In this document: positions 1 to 7,522 of the stretch, piece after piece
Position numbering within the stretch: the stretch's first letter is position 1
Layout: every line of letters starts with the position of its first letter
DNA from: Clostridia bacterium
Lineage (GTDB): Bacteria > Bacillota > Clostridia > Christensenellales > UBA1242
DNA length: 47,933 nt
Reading direction: 5' to 3'
Assembly: GCA_017619495.1 (NCBI GenBank)
Contig: JAFZSF010000028.1
Location: 1 to 47,933, forward strand
Made by a program: the position numbers and the translations under genes
Notes under the pieces: generated by a model
The model's database searches: none
Told to the model about the DNA's origin: nothing
What the model saw: only the letters and a program-made list of their open reading frames with translations

Positions 1-1
1 C

Positions 2-655
2 AATGTTTGTATTATTGGTTGTCCGAATGCGGGCAAAAGTAGTTTGTTTAACGCGTTAGTTGGCGACAATCGTAGTATTGTAACCGACATTGCGGGCACG
101 ACCACCGATATCATCACGGAAAAGATTACTTACCAAGGGATTAAAATTAATTTAATTGATACCGCGGGCATTCGCGACAATGCGGCTACCGCCATTGAAG
201 CACAAGGCATTACCCGCGCCAAAACCGCTTTACAAAATGCCGACATTTTATTGGTGGTGGTTGACGCCACGACCCGTCAGATACTAGATTTCCCGCGTCA
301 GAAAAAACATTTAATTATTTACAATAAATGCGACCTTTGCCCCACTACACCAACCGATGGCATCGCCGTTTCCGCCAAAACCGGTCAAAATATTGACTTA
401 GTTTTGTCTACGCTGGTTAAAATGGTTACCAATACCGCACCAGCAGGTAACACGGTCAACCTGACTAACGAAAGACAAGCCAACTTATTACGCCAAGCGC
501 AAGCCTTACTGAACGCGATTGACCCCCATGAGCCATTAGATAAAATTTCCGCCAACATCACTTTGGCACTCAGCTATATTGGCAAGATTACTGGCAACGA
601 TGTCGACGAAAAGACTTTGGACGAAATTTTTGCTAAATTCTGTTTGGGTAAATAA
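2..655 (+). CDS. mnmE: tRNA modification GTPase MnmE, 3' part (5' end outside window)
   Basis: MnmE works with MnmG to install the (carboxymethyl)aminomethyl group on U34 of some tRNAs. The frame is open from base 2, so the gene starts before the window. What is present is the G domain and the C-terminal helical domain. The P-loop reads GCPNAGKSS, the switch region DIAGTTTD, then DTAG and NKCD for guanine recognition. The protein ends FCLGK, matching the conserved C-terminal Cys motif (FC[I/L]GK) of the family. The ORF does not need the TTG at 44; that codon lies inside the P-loop. mnmG follows 12 bases later, the usual mnmE-mnmG order. Confidence 0.97.
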   Translation, partial: NVCIIGCPNAGKSSLFNALVGDNRSIVTDIAGTTTDIITEKITYQGIKINLIDTAGIRDNAATAIEAQGITRAKTALQNADILLVVVDATTRQILDFPRQKKHLIIYNKCDLCPTTPTDGIAVSAKTGQNIDLVLSTLVKMVTNTAPAGNTVNLTNERQANLLRQAQALLNAIDPHEPLDKISANITLALSYIGKITGNDVDEKTLDEIFAKFCLGK

Positions 656-667
656 TAGGAGATGAAG

Positions 668-2434
668 ATGACAAAAGATTTTGATGTAGTAGTTGTGGGC
701 GCTGGGCATGCGGGCTGTGAAGCCGCCGTAGCCGCCGCCCGTTTAGGTAAAAAAGTTTTGCTGACCACACTGCATGAACGCAGTATTGGTATGTTACCCT
801 GCAACCCATCGATTGGTGGCACCGCCAAAGGTCACTTAGTCTGCGAAATTGATGCTTTGGGTGGTATCATGGGAATTTTGGCTGACCAAACCGCAATTCA
901 GATTCGCATGTTAAACGCTGCCAAAGGTCCCGCCGTGCGTAGTTTGCGCGCCCAAATTGATAAAGCCCGTTACCACGAAGCAATGGTCGATTTATTAAAA
1001 CACACACCTAACTTGACCTTGGCAATTGGTGAAGTGAACGGCTTATTATGGCAAGACCAACATATAACTGGTGTCATTTTTAATGGTGAACAAATCAACT
1101 GTCGCGCGGTCGTGGTTGCCACGGGAACTTACTTGCAAAGTAAAACTTTTGTCGGCAGCGTGGTGAAATTTGAAGGGCCCACCGGTCTTCCCAACGCCAC
1201 CACTTTGGAACAATCGTTCATCGACATGGGTATTGAAATCCGTCGTTTCAAAACTGGTACTCCCGCCCGCGTTGATATTGACTCGATTGATTACAGTCAG
1301 ACCGAAATTCAAAACGGCGATGATAATATCCGCGCTTTTTCGTTTTTAGCCACTCACCCGATTAAGAACATTTGCCCGTGTTATTTGGCTTATACCAACG
1401 AAACAACCCACCAAATCATTCGTGACCACATTAAAGAGTCCGCCATGTACAGCGGTTTAATTAAAGGTGTGGGTCCGCGTTACTGTCCAAGTATCGAAGA
1501 TAAAATTACGCGTTTTGCCGACCGCACCCGCCACCAAACTTTTTTGGAACGCGAAAGTATGTCCAGCCGTGAAATTTACTTACAAGGTTTATCATCTTCA
1601 TTACCCGCCGAGGTACAAAGCCAATTTATTCACAGCATTAAAGGCTTAGAAAAAGCCGAAATCATTCGTTCAGGTTACGCGATTGAATACACTTGTATCA
1701 ATCCGCTCGAATTACTGGCAACCTTGCGTCACAAAAAATACCAGGGTCTGTATTGTGCCGGACAGATTAATGGTACCAGTGGTTACGAAGAAGCCGCCGC
1801 CCAAGGACTGGTTGCTGGTATCAATGCGGCCCGTGAAATTGACAATCTACCACCGATGATTTTATCGCGCACTAATTCCTACATTGGTGTCTTGATTGAT
1901 GATTTAACCACGGAAGGTACCTTAGAACCCTACCGCATGTTTACCGCGCGCGCCGAATACCGTTTGTCTTTACGCCAAGATAATGCCGATGAACGCTTAA
2001 CCCCCATCGGGCGTGAAATAGGTCTGGTTGACGATCAACGCTTTAATGCTTTTACCCAAAAACAAGCCCATTTGGCAAAAATTCGTCAACGGGTCACACC
2101 CAAAATTCGTCAAGAAGTTGCCAAGCAAGACCACACTTTGGCGGACTATATCCATGACGAACCCGCAGACTTACTCGACCAAATTACCACCGAAATTAAA
2201 TACGCTGGTTACATTACCCGCGAACAAGCCGCAATCGCCGAAATTCGTCGTCAAGAAGCCACGCGATTGTCACCCGACATGGATTATAATACAGTCACGG
2301 GCTTACGCCGCGAATCCCAAATTAAATTAAACCAAATCAAACCATTAAGCATTGGACAGGCGGCGCGCATTTCGGGGGTCACCCCCGCCGACATCACGGT
2401 ACTGCTCATTCATTTACGCAAACAAGGCAATTAA
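668..2434 (+). CDS. mnmG: tRNA uridine-5-carboxymethylaminomethyl modification enzyme MnmG
   Basis: FAD-dependent partner of MnmE in U34 modification. The N-terminus has the Rossmann FAD motif GAGHAGCEAA (about residues 11-20), followed by the family's PCNPSIGG segment near residue 45. The protein is about 588 residues, slightly shorter than the usual 620-630, but the helical C-terminal region that binds MnmE is recognisable. The ATG at 662 directly abuts the AGGAG at 657-661, so the second ATG at 668 (6-nt spacing) is the better start. It is cotranscribed with mnmE and ends at a strong bidirectional terminator. Confidence 0.97.
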   Translation: MTKDFDVVVVGAGHAGCEAAVAAARLGKKVLLTTLHERSIGMLPCNPSIGGTAKGHLVCEIDALGGIMGILADQTAIQIRMLNAAKGPAVRSLRAQIDKARYHEAMVDLLKHTPNLTLAIGEVNGLLWQDQHITGVIFNGEQINCRAVVVATGTYLQSKTFVGSVVKFEGPTGLPNATTLEQSFIDMGIEIRRFKTGTPARVDIDSIDYSQTEIQNGDDNIRAFSFLATHPIKNICPCYLAYTNETTHQIIRDHIKESAMYSGLIKGVGPRYCPSIEDKITRFADRTRHQTFLERESMSSREIYLQGLSSSLPAEVQSQFIHSIKGLEKAEIIRSGYAIEYTCINPLELLATLRHKKYQGLYCAGQINGTSGYEEAAAQGLVAGINAAREIDNLPPMILSRTNSYIGVLIDDLTTEGTLEPYRMFTARAEYRLSLRQDNADERLTPIGREIGLVDDQRFNAFTQKQAHLAKIRQRVTPKIRQEVAKQDHTLADYIHDEPADLLDQITTEIKYAGYITREQAAIAEIRRQEATRLSPDMDYNTVTGLRRESQIKLNQIKPLSIGQAARISGVTPADITVLLIHLRKQGN

Positions 2435-2461
2435 AAAAGAACGCCGTAGCGTTCTTTTTTT
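2433..2461. terminator. Bidirectional intrinsic terminator after mnmG
   Basis: A 12-bp perfect stem (2433-2444 with 2449-2460) around the loop CGTA, A-rich on one side and T-rich on the other. It can stop mnmG transcription rightward and the minus-strand unit starting near 3011 leftward. Confidence 0.9.
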
Positions 2462-2465
2462 ATGT

Positions 2466-3011
2466 TTATAATTCCTTCAGGCGTTGGGTTAATAAGTTTT
2501 TCGTGGTACCCGCTTTCATTTTAGAAACAAAATCAAATAATAAAATGGTTTGTTTGTGGTTCAAACTGGCTTTCTTGGTACCAGTCTTACCCATGGATAA
2601 AGCAAAAACAGCATCGACCACCGCGTGCATACGAGCCGCAAAATCACCAGTTGGATTATTTTTGACCATTTTCAAAATATCTTCGGCTTCGTTAATTTTG
2701 GAAGTTACAATCAAGGTAGCCAAGAACTGTAAGTTCGCACCACTGCAACTGGCTTCACTGGTTCCGTAAATTAATTTTTGTAAAGCGGGGTTACCTAACA
2801 CTGCCGCACGCAATTTACTTTCGGAAACGCTTTCCAATATTTGGAAAACATCTTCTCCGGCGAAAGTGTCAATGTTTTTCAACATTTTATATTCCCATAA
2901 ATCAACCGCCAAGTTAAAATCAAGACCAGCCAATTCTTTAATTGCCGCCGCCCCACCTTGGTTACCAATTTGCACCATTAAATCATATTTGCGTATGTCT
3001 TTATTGTTCAT
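2466..3011 (-). CDS. Hypothetical helical protein, 181 aa
   Basis: I do not recognise this protein. It is soluble, apparently all-helical, with no signal peptide, membrane segment or obvious catalytic motif. It has a single CSG pair near residue 89 and a basic C-terminus (KKASLNHKQ..., KMKAGTTKN...). It lies downstream of lysS on the same strand with a 22-base gap and has its own promoter (TTGCAA-17-TATAAT) whose -10 ends 8 bases before the ATG, with no ribosome binding site. The reading frame, the terminator beyond it and this promoter support a real gene. Confidence 0.8.
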   Translation of the reverse strand: MNNKDIRKYDLMVQIGNQGGAAAIKELAGLDFNLAVDLWEYKMLKNIDTFAGEDVFQILESVSESKLRAAVLGNPALQKLIYGTSEASCSGANLQFLATLIVTSKINEAEDILKMVKNNPTGDFAARMHAVVDAVFALSMGKTGTKKASLNHKQTILLFDFVSKMKAGTTKNLLTQRLKEL

Positions 3012-3019
3012 AATGCACT

Positions 3020-3048
3020 ATTATATACAAAAATTAAATTTCTTGCAA
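3020..3048 (-). promoter_or_regulatory. SigA-type promoter of the 181-aa gene, leaderless geometry
   Basis: On the minus strand: -35 TTGCAA at 3043-3048, a 17-bp spacer and -10 TATAAT at 3020-3025, 8 bases from the ATG at 3011. The predicted start of transcription is within two bases of the start codon. The -35 lies in or next to the lysS 3' end. Confidence 0.75.
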
Positions 3049-4602
3049 GAGTTTCAAGTAGTCGGCACGATTAGCCACTGCCAAGTACAAATACAAGCGT
3101 GGACCCGCATCACGACCGAATAACATGTTATAGAAAATCTTAAAGTAGGTTTGTTGGCGTTGTTGGTTTTCTTTCTTAGTCAAATTGGGGTCATTAATAA
3201 TTTGGTACAAGAAAGTTTGGATTTCGTTTTCGGTATGGTTATTTTGCAAGAATTGCGCTAACTGTCCCAAAACGCCTTTTTGTTCCGCCGTCAAAGTTTG
3301 GTAATAAGTTTGGTTAAAAGCGGGTAATAACTTATAGATGCGGTCGGGTTGATAATTTTCTAACCAGAATTTAACTTTGGCAAAGCGTTCTTCAAAGTTA
3401 CCTAACGCCGTAATCCCCGCTTGTTTTAACATTTTCAAGGTCAACGCTTGGTTGAAGCCAGTCAATGGTGCTACGGTCGCCAAGGTACTGAAATTAACGC
3501 GCGAACCCTGACTGTTCGGCATTAAGCACAAATCATAAACTGCGCGGTCATATTCAGGTAAACTTTCATCGTGCGCCAAATATTTTTCCAAGTTGCGGTC
3601 AAATTCCATGTAGTGGCGAATGATGGTATCGTCATAACCAAAATCAAACGCGTCGCCGACCGGATACTTAGCGTATAAGTAACGCAAAATTTCCGGTTCG
3701 TAAACTTGTAACAATTGGTTAGGAGTAATGTTAATGCCCGTACTGCTGTGCATGTTACCAACCCCACGAATCCCAACCCATGCATAGCAAGTGGAAACCG
3801 GCGGTTCAATGCCAAAAATTTCGCGTGCAATGCGCGAACTGACATCATAACTGCCCCCTTCACTATGGTGGTCAATACCCGCTGCTTCAAAACAAATATT
3901 TTCCGCTTGCCAGCGCATCGGCCAGTCCACTTTCCAAACTAACTTAATATTATTGGCGGTTTTCACATCTTCACTGTGTTGATGACCGCAACGGCACTTG
4001 TAAGTCAGAACATCGGTTTTTTCGTCGAAACTGATGATTTTGGTATCGTCTTTACCACAAACGGGACAATAAACATTAATCGGATAATAATTTTCGCGTT
4101 CGCCTTCGTCGCCGTCTTGGGTTTTGAAAGACATAATAATGTCATAAATTTGTTTGCGTTTTTTAATTGCTGCGGCAATCGCTTTACCATAACGACCACT
4201 GCGGTATTCGTCCGCTTGGTAAATCATTTGTACCGGAATTTCATTCATGCCCAATTTCTGTAAGGCACTTTCAAATTCGCGTTCAAAATACTTAGCGCTG
4301 CTTTCGCCCTGACTATACGGAGATGGAATTTCTACATAGGGTTTACCGATGTATTGGGCATAGTCCGCCGGGAAATTTTTCGGAACTTTACGGAAACGGT
4401 CAAATTCGTCCCATGAAAAGATTTCACGCACTTTTTTGCCCATGGCCTTCAACGCTTTCGCCACATAATATTGTGTGACAAATTCACGGTAATTACCGAT
4501 ATGCACACTACCTGACGGCGAAATACCACTGGCAACCACATATTCGGCGCGGTCAGGATATTTTTTCAAAATTTCTTGTGCTAATTCAAAACTCCAATGC
4601 AT
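3034..4602 (-). CDS. lysS: Lysyl-tRNA synthetase, class I
   Basis: Charges tRNA-Lys. This is the class I (archaeal and spirochaete-type) LysRS, unrelated in fold to the class II enzyme found in most Bacillota. The HIGH-type motif is SGSVHIGN near residue 35. A zinc-finger-like CPVC...CRC segment follows around residues 180-205, then the family blocks DWPMRW and DHHSEGGSYDVS. The KMSKS-type loop, expected to read KMSSSKG, reads NMHSSTG here (about residues 283-289), so both lysines are missing. Length (522 aa) is normal. The promoter TTGCAT-17-TATATT sits 6 bases before the ATG and there is no ribosome binding site. It is divergent from the germinant-receptor operon. Confidence 0.93.
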   Translation of the reverse strand: MHWSFELAQEILKKYPDRAEYVVASGISPSGSVHIGNYREFVTQYYVAKALKAMGKKVREIFSWDEFDRFRKVPKNFPADYAQYIGKPYVEIPSPYSQGESSAKYFEREFESALQKLGMNEIPVQMIYQADEYRSGRYGKAIAAAIKKRKQIYDIIMSFKTQDGDEGERENYYPINVYCPVCGKDDTKIISFDEKTDVLTYKCRCGHQHSEDVKTANNIKLVWKVDWPMRWQAENICFEAAGIDHHSEGGSYDVSSRIAREIFGIEPPVSTCYAWVGIRGVGNMHSSTGINITPNQLLQVYEPEILRYLYAKYPVGDAFDFGYDDTIIRHYMEFDRNLEKYLAHDESLPEYDRAVYDLCLMPNSQGSRVNFSTLATVAPLTGFNQALTLKMLKQAGITALGNFEERFAKVKFWLENYQPDRIYKLLPAFNQTYYQTLTAEQKGVLGQLAQFLQNNHTENEIQTFLYQIINDPNLTKKENQQRQQTYFKIFYNMLFGRDAGPRLYLYLAVANRADYLKLLQEI

Positions 4603-4608
4603 GAAGAC

Positions 4609-4637
4609 AATATATAATTTTTTTCAGAAAAATGCAA
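4609..4637 (-). promoter_or_regulatory. lysS promoter, leaderless geometry
   Basis: -35 TTGCAT (4632-4637), a 17-bp spacer and -10 TATATT (4609-4614), exactly 6 bases before the lysS ATG at 4602. No Shine-Dalgarno sequence can fit. Confidence 0.75.
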
Positions 4638-4648
4638 ATATTATCCAT

Positions 4649-5788
4649 ATGGCAAAGACCGATTCCACCACAGTACCAGAACGCAGTTTAACTGAGCCAC
4701 CCACGGGACAAGTTTTATTGGGACCGCGCGAAGGCTTTATTGAAAGTATTGATACCAATGTGGCATTAATAACCAAGCGCATCAAAAGTAAAGACCTAAA
4801 ATGGGTTGAACTGACGATAGGAAAATACACACAAACCAAAGTTTTACTCGGCTATATCAAGTCCATTGCCGACCCGTCCGTTGTTAAAGCCGTTCGGCAC
4901 CGTTTACAACAAATTAATTGTGACGGTATTATTGATGCTTCCTACATCAGCGAATACTTGAATCCTGACCCCGTAGCACTGTATGCCACCGCAGCTGCGG
5001 AAGAAAAACCCGACATTGTGGCTGCAAGACTGCTGGAAGGCCGGATTGCCATTTTAGTTGATGGTAGTCCTGTTGTATTAACGATTCCACACATATTTTT
5101 AGAAAATATACAAAACAGTAACGATTACTACGGTGGTAACGCGGGTGTTAATCTGAAACGCATCATTCGGTTATTAGGGGCTTTTATCGCCATTCTACTA
5201 CCTGGTTTTTTCTTGGCTGTCAGTTTATATCATTTATCGATTATCCCATTAAATACTTTGGCAACCATTGCGAATGCCACAGATAATGATTTATTCCCAC
5301 CGATTATTGAAATGATTATTGTGATTTTACTGTTTGAAATCATTTATGAAGCCACCTTAGTCATGCCCAAACACCTAGGTTCCGCTACCAGTATTATTGC
5401 CGTGTTCGTAGTAGGTGAAGTAGCAGCTTCGGTAGGTTTATTATCCGCACCAACCGTTTTAGTAGTTGCGATTTCCGGAATTACTTCCTATATCATGCCG
5501 AACATGATTGCCCAAATCAGTGTGTTACGCTTTATCTTTTGTTTAGTGGGTGGTTTTTTGGGACTTTATGGTTTGGTGGCCGGCTTGGTCGTGCTGTTAG
5601 TTTACACCGCCAGTTTAGATAGTTACGGAGCACCATTTTTGGCACCGTTCGCCCCGTACATTGCTGATGACCAAAAGGACGCTTTGGAAAAAGTACCTTT
5701 CCCCGAGATGATTAAACGCCCACAAAGTATTCCGAATTGTAACCCGATTCGACAAAAGGCAATGGAGGACGACCATGGACAAAACTAA
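4649..5788 (+). CDS. gerAA: Spore germinant receptor subunit A (GerA family), N-terminally short
   Basis: GerA-family A subunits sit in the inner spore membrane and form the receptor with B and C subunits. The motif GPREGF (residues 25-30) and ESIDTNVALITKRIK just after it match the second half of the usual N-terminal soluble domain. About four or five membrane segments follow between residues 170 and 345, then a short tail. At 379 aa it is about 100 residues shorter than typical A subunits, because the first soluble subdomain is absent; lysS is immediately upstream, so the missing part is not in another frame. An ATG at 4601 would add 16 unrelated residues and run through the lysS promoter, so 4649 is preferred. 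No ribosome binding site is visible. The promoter may belong to a sporulation sigma factor. Confidence 0.88.
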   Translation: MAKTDSTTVPERSLTEPPTGQVLLGPREGFIESIDTNVALITKRIKSKDLKWVELTIGKYTQTKVLLGYIKSIADPSVVKAVRHRLQQINCDGIIDASYISEYLNPDPVALYATAAAEEKPDIVAARLLEGRIAILVDGSPVVLTIPHIFLENIQNSNDYYGGNAGVNLKRIIRLLGAFIAILLPGFFLAVSLYHLSIIPLNTLATIANATDNDLFPPIIEMIIVILLFEIIYEATLVMPKHLGSATSIIAVFVVGEVAASVGLLSAPTVLVVAISGITSYIMPNMIAQISVLRFIFCLVGGFLGLYGLVAGLVVLLVYTASLDSYGAPFLAPFAPYIADDQKDALEKVPFPEMIKRPQSIPNCNPIRQKAMEDDHGQN

Positions 5789-6650
5789 TCATCACCAAAA
5801 CATTAACCTACGCCAATTGTGCATTGGTTATTTTCTATACAGTATCAGCATTAAAGTCCTAACCTTACCCGCCGCTTTGTCCAGTAGTGCGGGTAATTGG
5901 GCGTGGCTAGCCGCCGTGCTGGGCGTAATTTTTGAATGTGCCTTAGTGTTGATTGCCAGTTTAGTTTTGAAATTTACCAACCAACAAAATTATTGCTTTC
6001 GGATACTATGTTGGATTTTAGTTCCTGTAATGATTTTTGAAACCGTATTGACTGCCAAACAAATTTTCCACTTAGCGTATACTGACCTATTTACGAATTT
6101 AGGTATTACCGTGTTCGTAATTACTTTAATCGGCTTAGGCTTATTCTTTTTAACCCGCAAGCCAAGATCTGTTTTTCGTGTGGGTGAAATCTTATGGTTA
6201 TGCTTTGCATTCGGTTTGATTTTAGCGATTACCCCTACCCTATACAACCTTAAAGTAAATTGGGGCGATTTAATCACTGGTAGTGCTAAGCAAGTTTTAC
6301 CGACCGCACTAATTAACCTCGGTTTTTTTGAATCCGCCATTTTTGTTTTAGTCTTTGGTTCGGAAACTAAAAAAACTAACCGTGAACTAGTACGCATTAA
6401 TTTAATCGCACTACTGTGTGGGATTGGCTATGCGGCGTTTATGGTTTTGTTCGTCTTACTGTTTGGACCCTTGGGACGCCACCAAAACATGGGCATAGTT
6501 GACTTAACCACGGCCGCCCAGTTTATTACTAGCAGTGGTAGTATGGATTGGTTGATCGCGATTGCCATTCTCGCCGCGTTAGTTTTACGCTTTGGCGTAC
6601 AATTGGTGGCCATTGTTACTTTGGCGAAAAGGGGGTTAAACCGTCAATGA
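5775..6650 (+). CDS. gerAB: Spore germinant receptor subunit B (GerB-type permease), short
   Basis: Member of the APC-superfamily spore permeases that form the ligand-binding B subunit of germinant receptors. It begins with a polar stretch (HHQNINLRQL) and then about eight hydrophobic helices; KVLTLPAALS near residue 30 resembles the broken-helix region of the family. At 291 aa it is roughly 70 residues shorter than normal, so one or two C-terminal helices seem to be missing. The start overlaps the A-subunit gene by 14 bases, with GGAGG 6 bases upstream, so the two are translationally coupled. Confidence 0.85.
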   Translation: MDKTNHHQNINLRQLCIGYFLYSISIKVLTLPAALSSSAGNWAWLAAVLGVIFECALVLIASLVLKFTNQQNYCFRILCWILVPVMIFETVLTAKQIFHLAYTDLFTNLGITVFVITLIGLGLFFLTRKPRSVFRVGEILWLCFAFGLILAITPTLYNLKVNWGDLITGSAKQVLPTALINLGFFESAIFVLVFGSETKKTNRELVRINLIALLCGIGYAAFMVLFVLLFGPLGRHQNMGIVDLTTAAQFITSSGSMDWLIAIAILAALVLRFGVQLVAIVTLAKRGLNRQ

Positions 6651-7072
6651 TTAAGCGTACTTTACATTATTTATGGGGTAAAAAGTTTGCGATTTTAATT
6701 TTAGCATTAGTATTAATCCTCTTACCCAACACCATCAGTCACGGCATGCAAGTGCTTTCCACTACGGTAATTACCCAAATGACGATTGACCGCACGGGCG
6801 CTACCATTCATATTACCGCCGAAAAATTTAAGCCCACCGCGGGCGAAGACCACATTAGCTACGAAACCGTGGAGTACACTGGTACTGATATCCGCCAAAT
6901 GTTAGCGGATACATCACTCGCCCACTGTACCAATTTACAGTTTACTGGGGCACCAGATTTGGACATACTGCACGCTTTATACCATTACCAAGATTTACGC
7001 GGTAACACTACCGTTAACCATGAAAAGACTATGAACGAACTTTTACGCAACTATGATGAAACCGCGCATTAA
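6647..7072 (+). CDS. Putative minimal germinant receptor C subunit, 141 aa
   Basis: The ATG overlaps the B-subunit stop (ATGA), and the gene occupies the position of gerAC. It has one N-terminal membrane segment (about residues 12-30), then about 110 residues. The segment from QMTIDRTG through YETVEYTGTDIRQML resembles the first subdomain of GerAC proteins. It lacks the lipobox Cys normal for C subunits and most of the usual 370-residue length. Assignment rests mainly on position and weak pattern similarity; an unrelated small membrane-anchored protein is possible. Its stop codon shares TTAA with the convergent gene. Confidence 0.6.
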   Translation: MIKRTLHYLWGKKFAILILALVLILLPNTISHGMQVLSTTVITQMTIDRTGATIHITAEKFKPTAGEDHISYETVEYTGTDIRQMLADTSLAHCTNLQFTGAPDLDILHALYHYQDLRGNTTVNHEKTMNELLRNYDETAH

Positions 7073-7521
7073 AAATCCTGATTGTTATTATCAACAATTT
7101 TAGGTGTACACAAATTTAGCACACCGCTGATAATCATTACAACACTGGGTGCCAAAGCATTGGACAAATCGACCAAAAACCAACGCCAAATTGTCACCAA
7201 TAATAAGCTGGTAAAGACAATTTGATATAAAATAAACATGTTATCGGCTTTCCAAATTTGTTTGGCTTCGACGCGGATAATCATATTACCCACATAATAA
7301 ATGATAAAACAGCAACCTAACATAAATAAAACGGGAAAAACCAAATGATACCATGGATTGGCCGCTGAACCAAGTGGCGCTGTTTTGTCCCAACCCAAAT
7401 CGCGTTTGAACGCATTAAAGTTAAGAAACAAATACAAACAACACGAAAACAATAACCCCAAAGCGGAAATGATTTTCATAATTACAATCGCTTTATTGGA
7501 AATGCGACGCTGTTTTGCCAT
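7069..7521 (-). CDS. Small four-helix membrane protein, 150 aa
   Basis: Unrecognised protein with four predicted membrane helices (near residues 14-36, 55-80, 95-117 and 120-140) and a basic N-terminus (AKQRRISNK). The ATG at 7521 begins one base after the addA stop; a GAGG lies about 12 bases upstream inside the addA 3' end. It probably belongs to the addB-addA transcription unit. It overlaps the convergent GerC-like gene by 4 bases. Confidence 0.75.
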   Translation of the reverse strand: MAKQRRISNKAIVIMKIISALGLLFSCCLYLFLNFNAFKRDLGWDKTAPLGSAANPWYHLVFPVLFMLGCCFIIYYVGNMIIRVEAKQIWKADNMFILYQIVFTSLLLVTIWRWFLVDLSNALAPSVVMIISGVLNLCTPKIVDNNNQDF

Positions 7522-7522
7522 A

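Noticed and set aside
4601-4648. Longer N-terminus for the germinant receptor A subunit from ATG 4601
   Set aside because: The added residues do not match the family, and the segment is the lysS promoter on the other strand.
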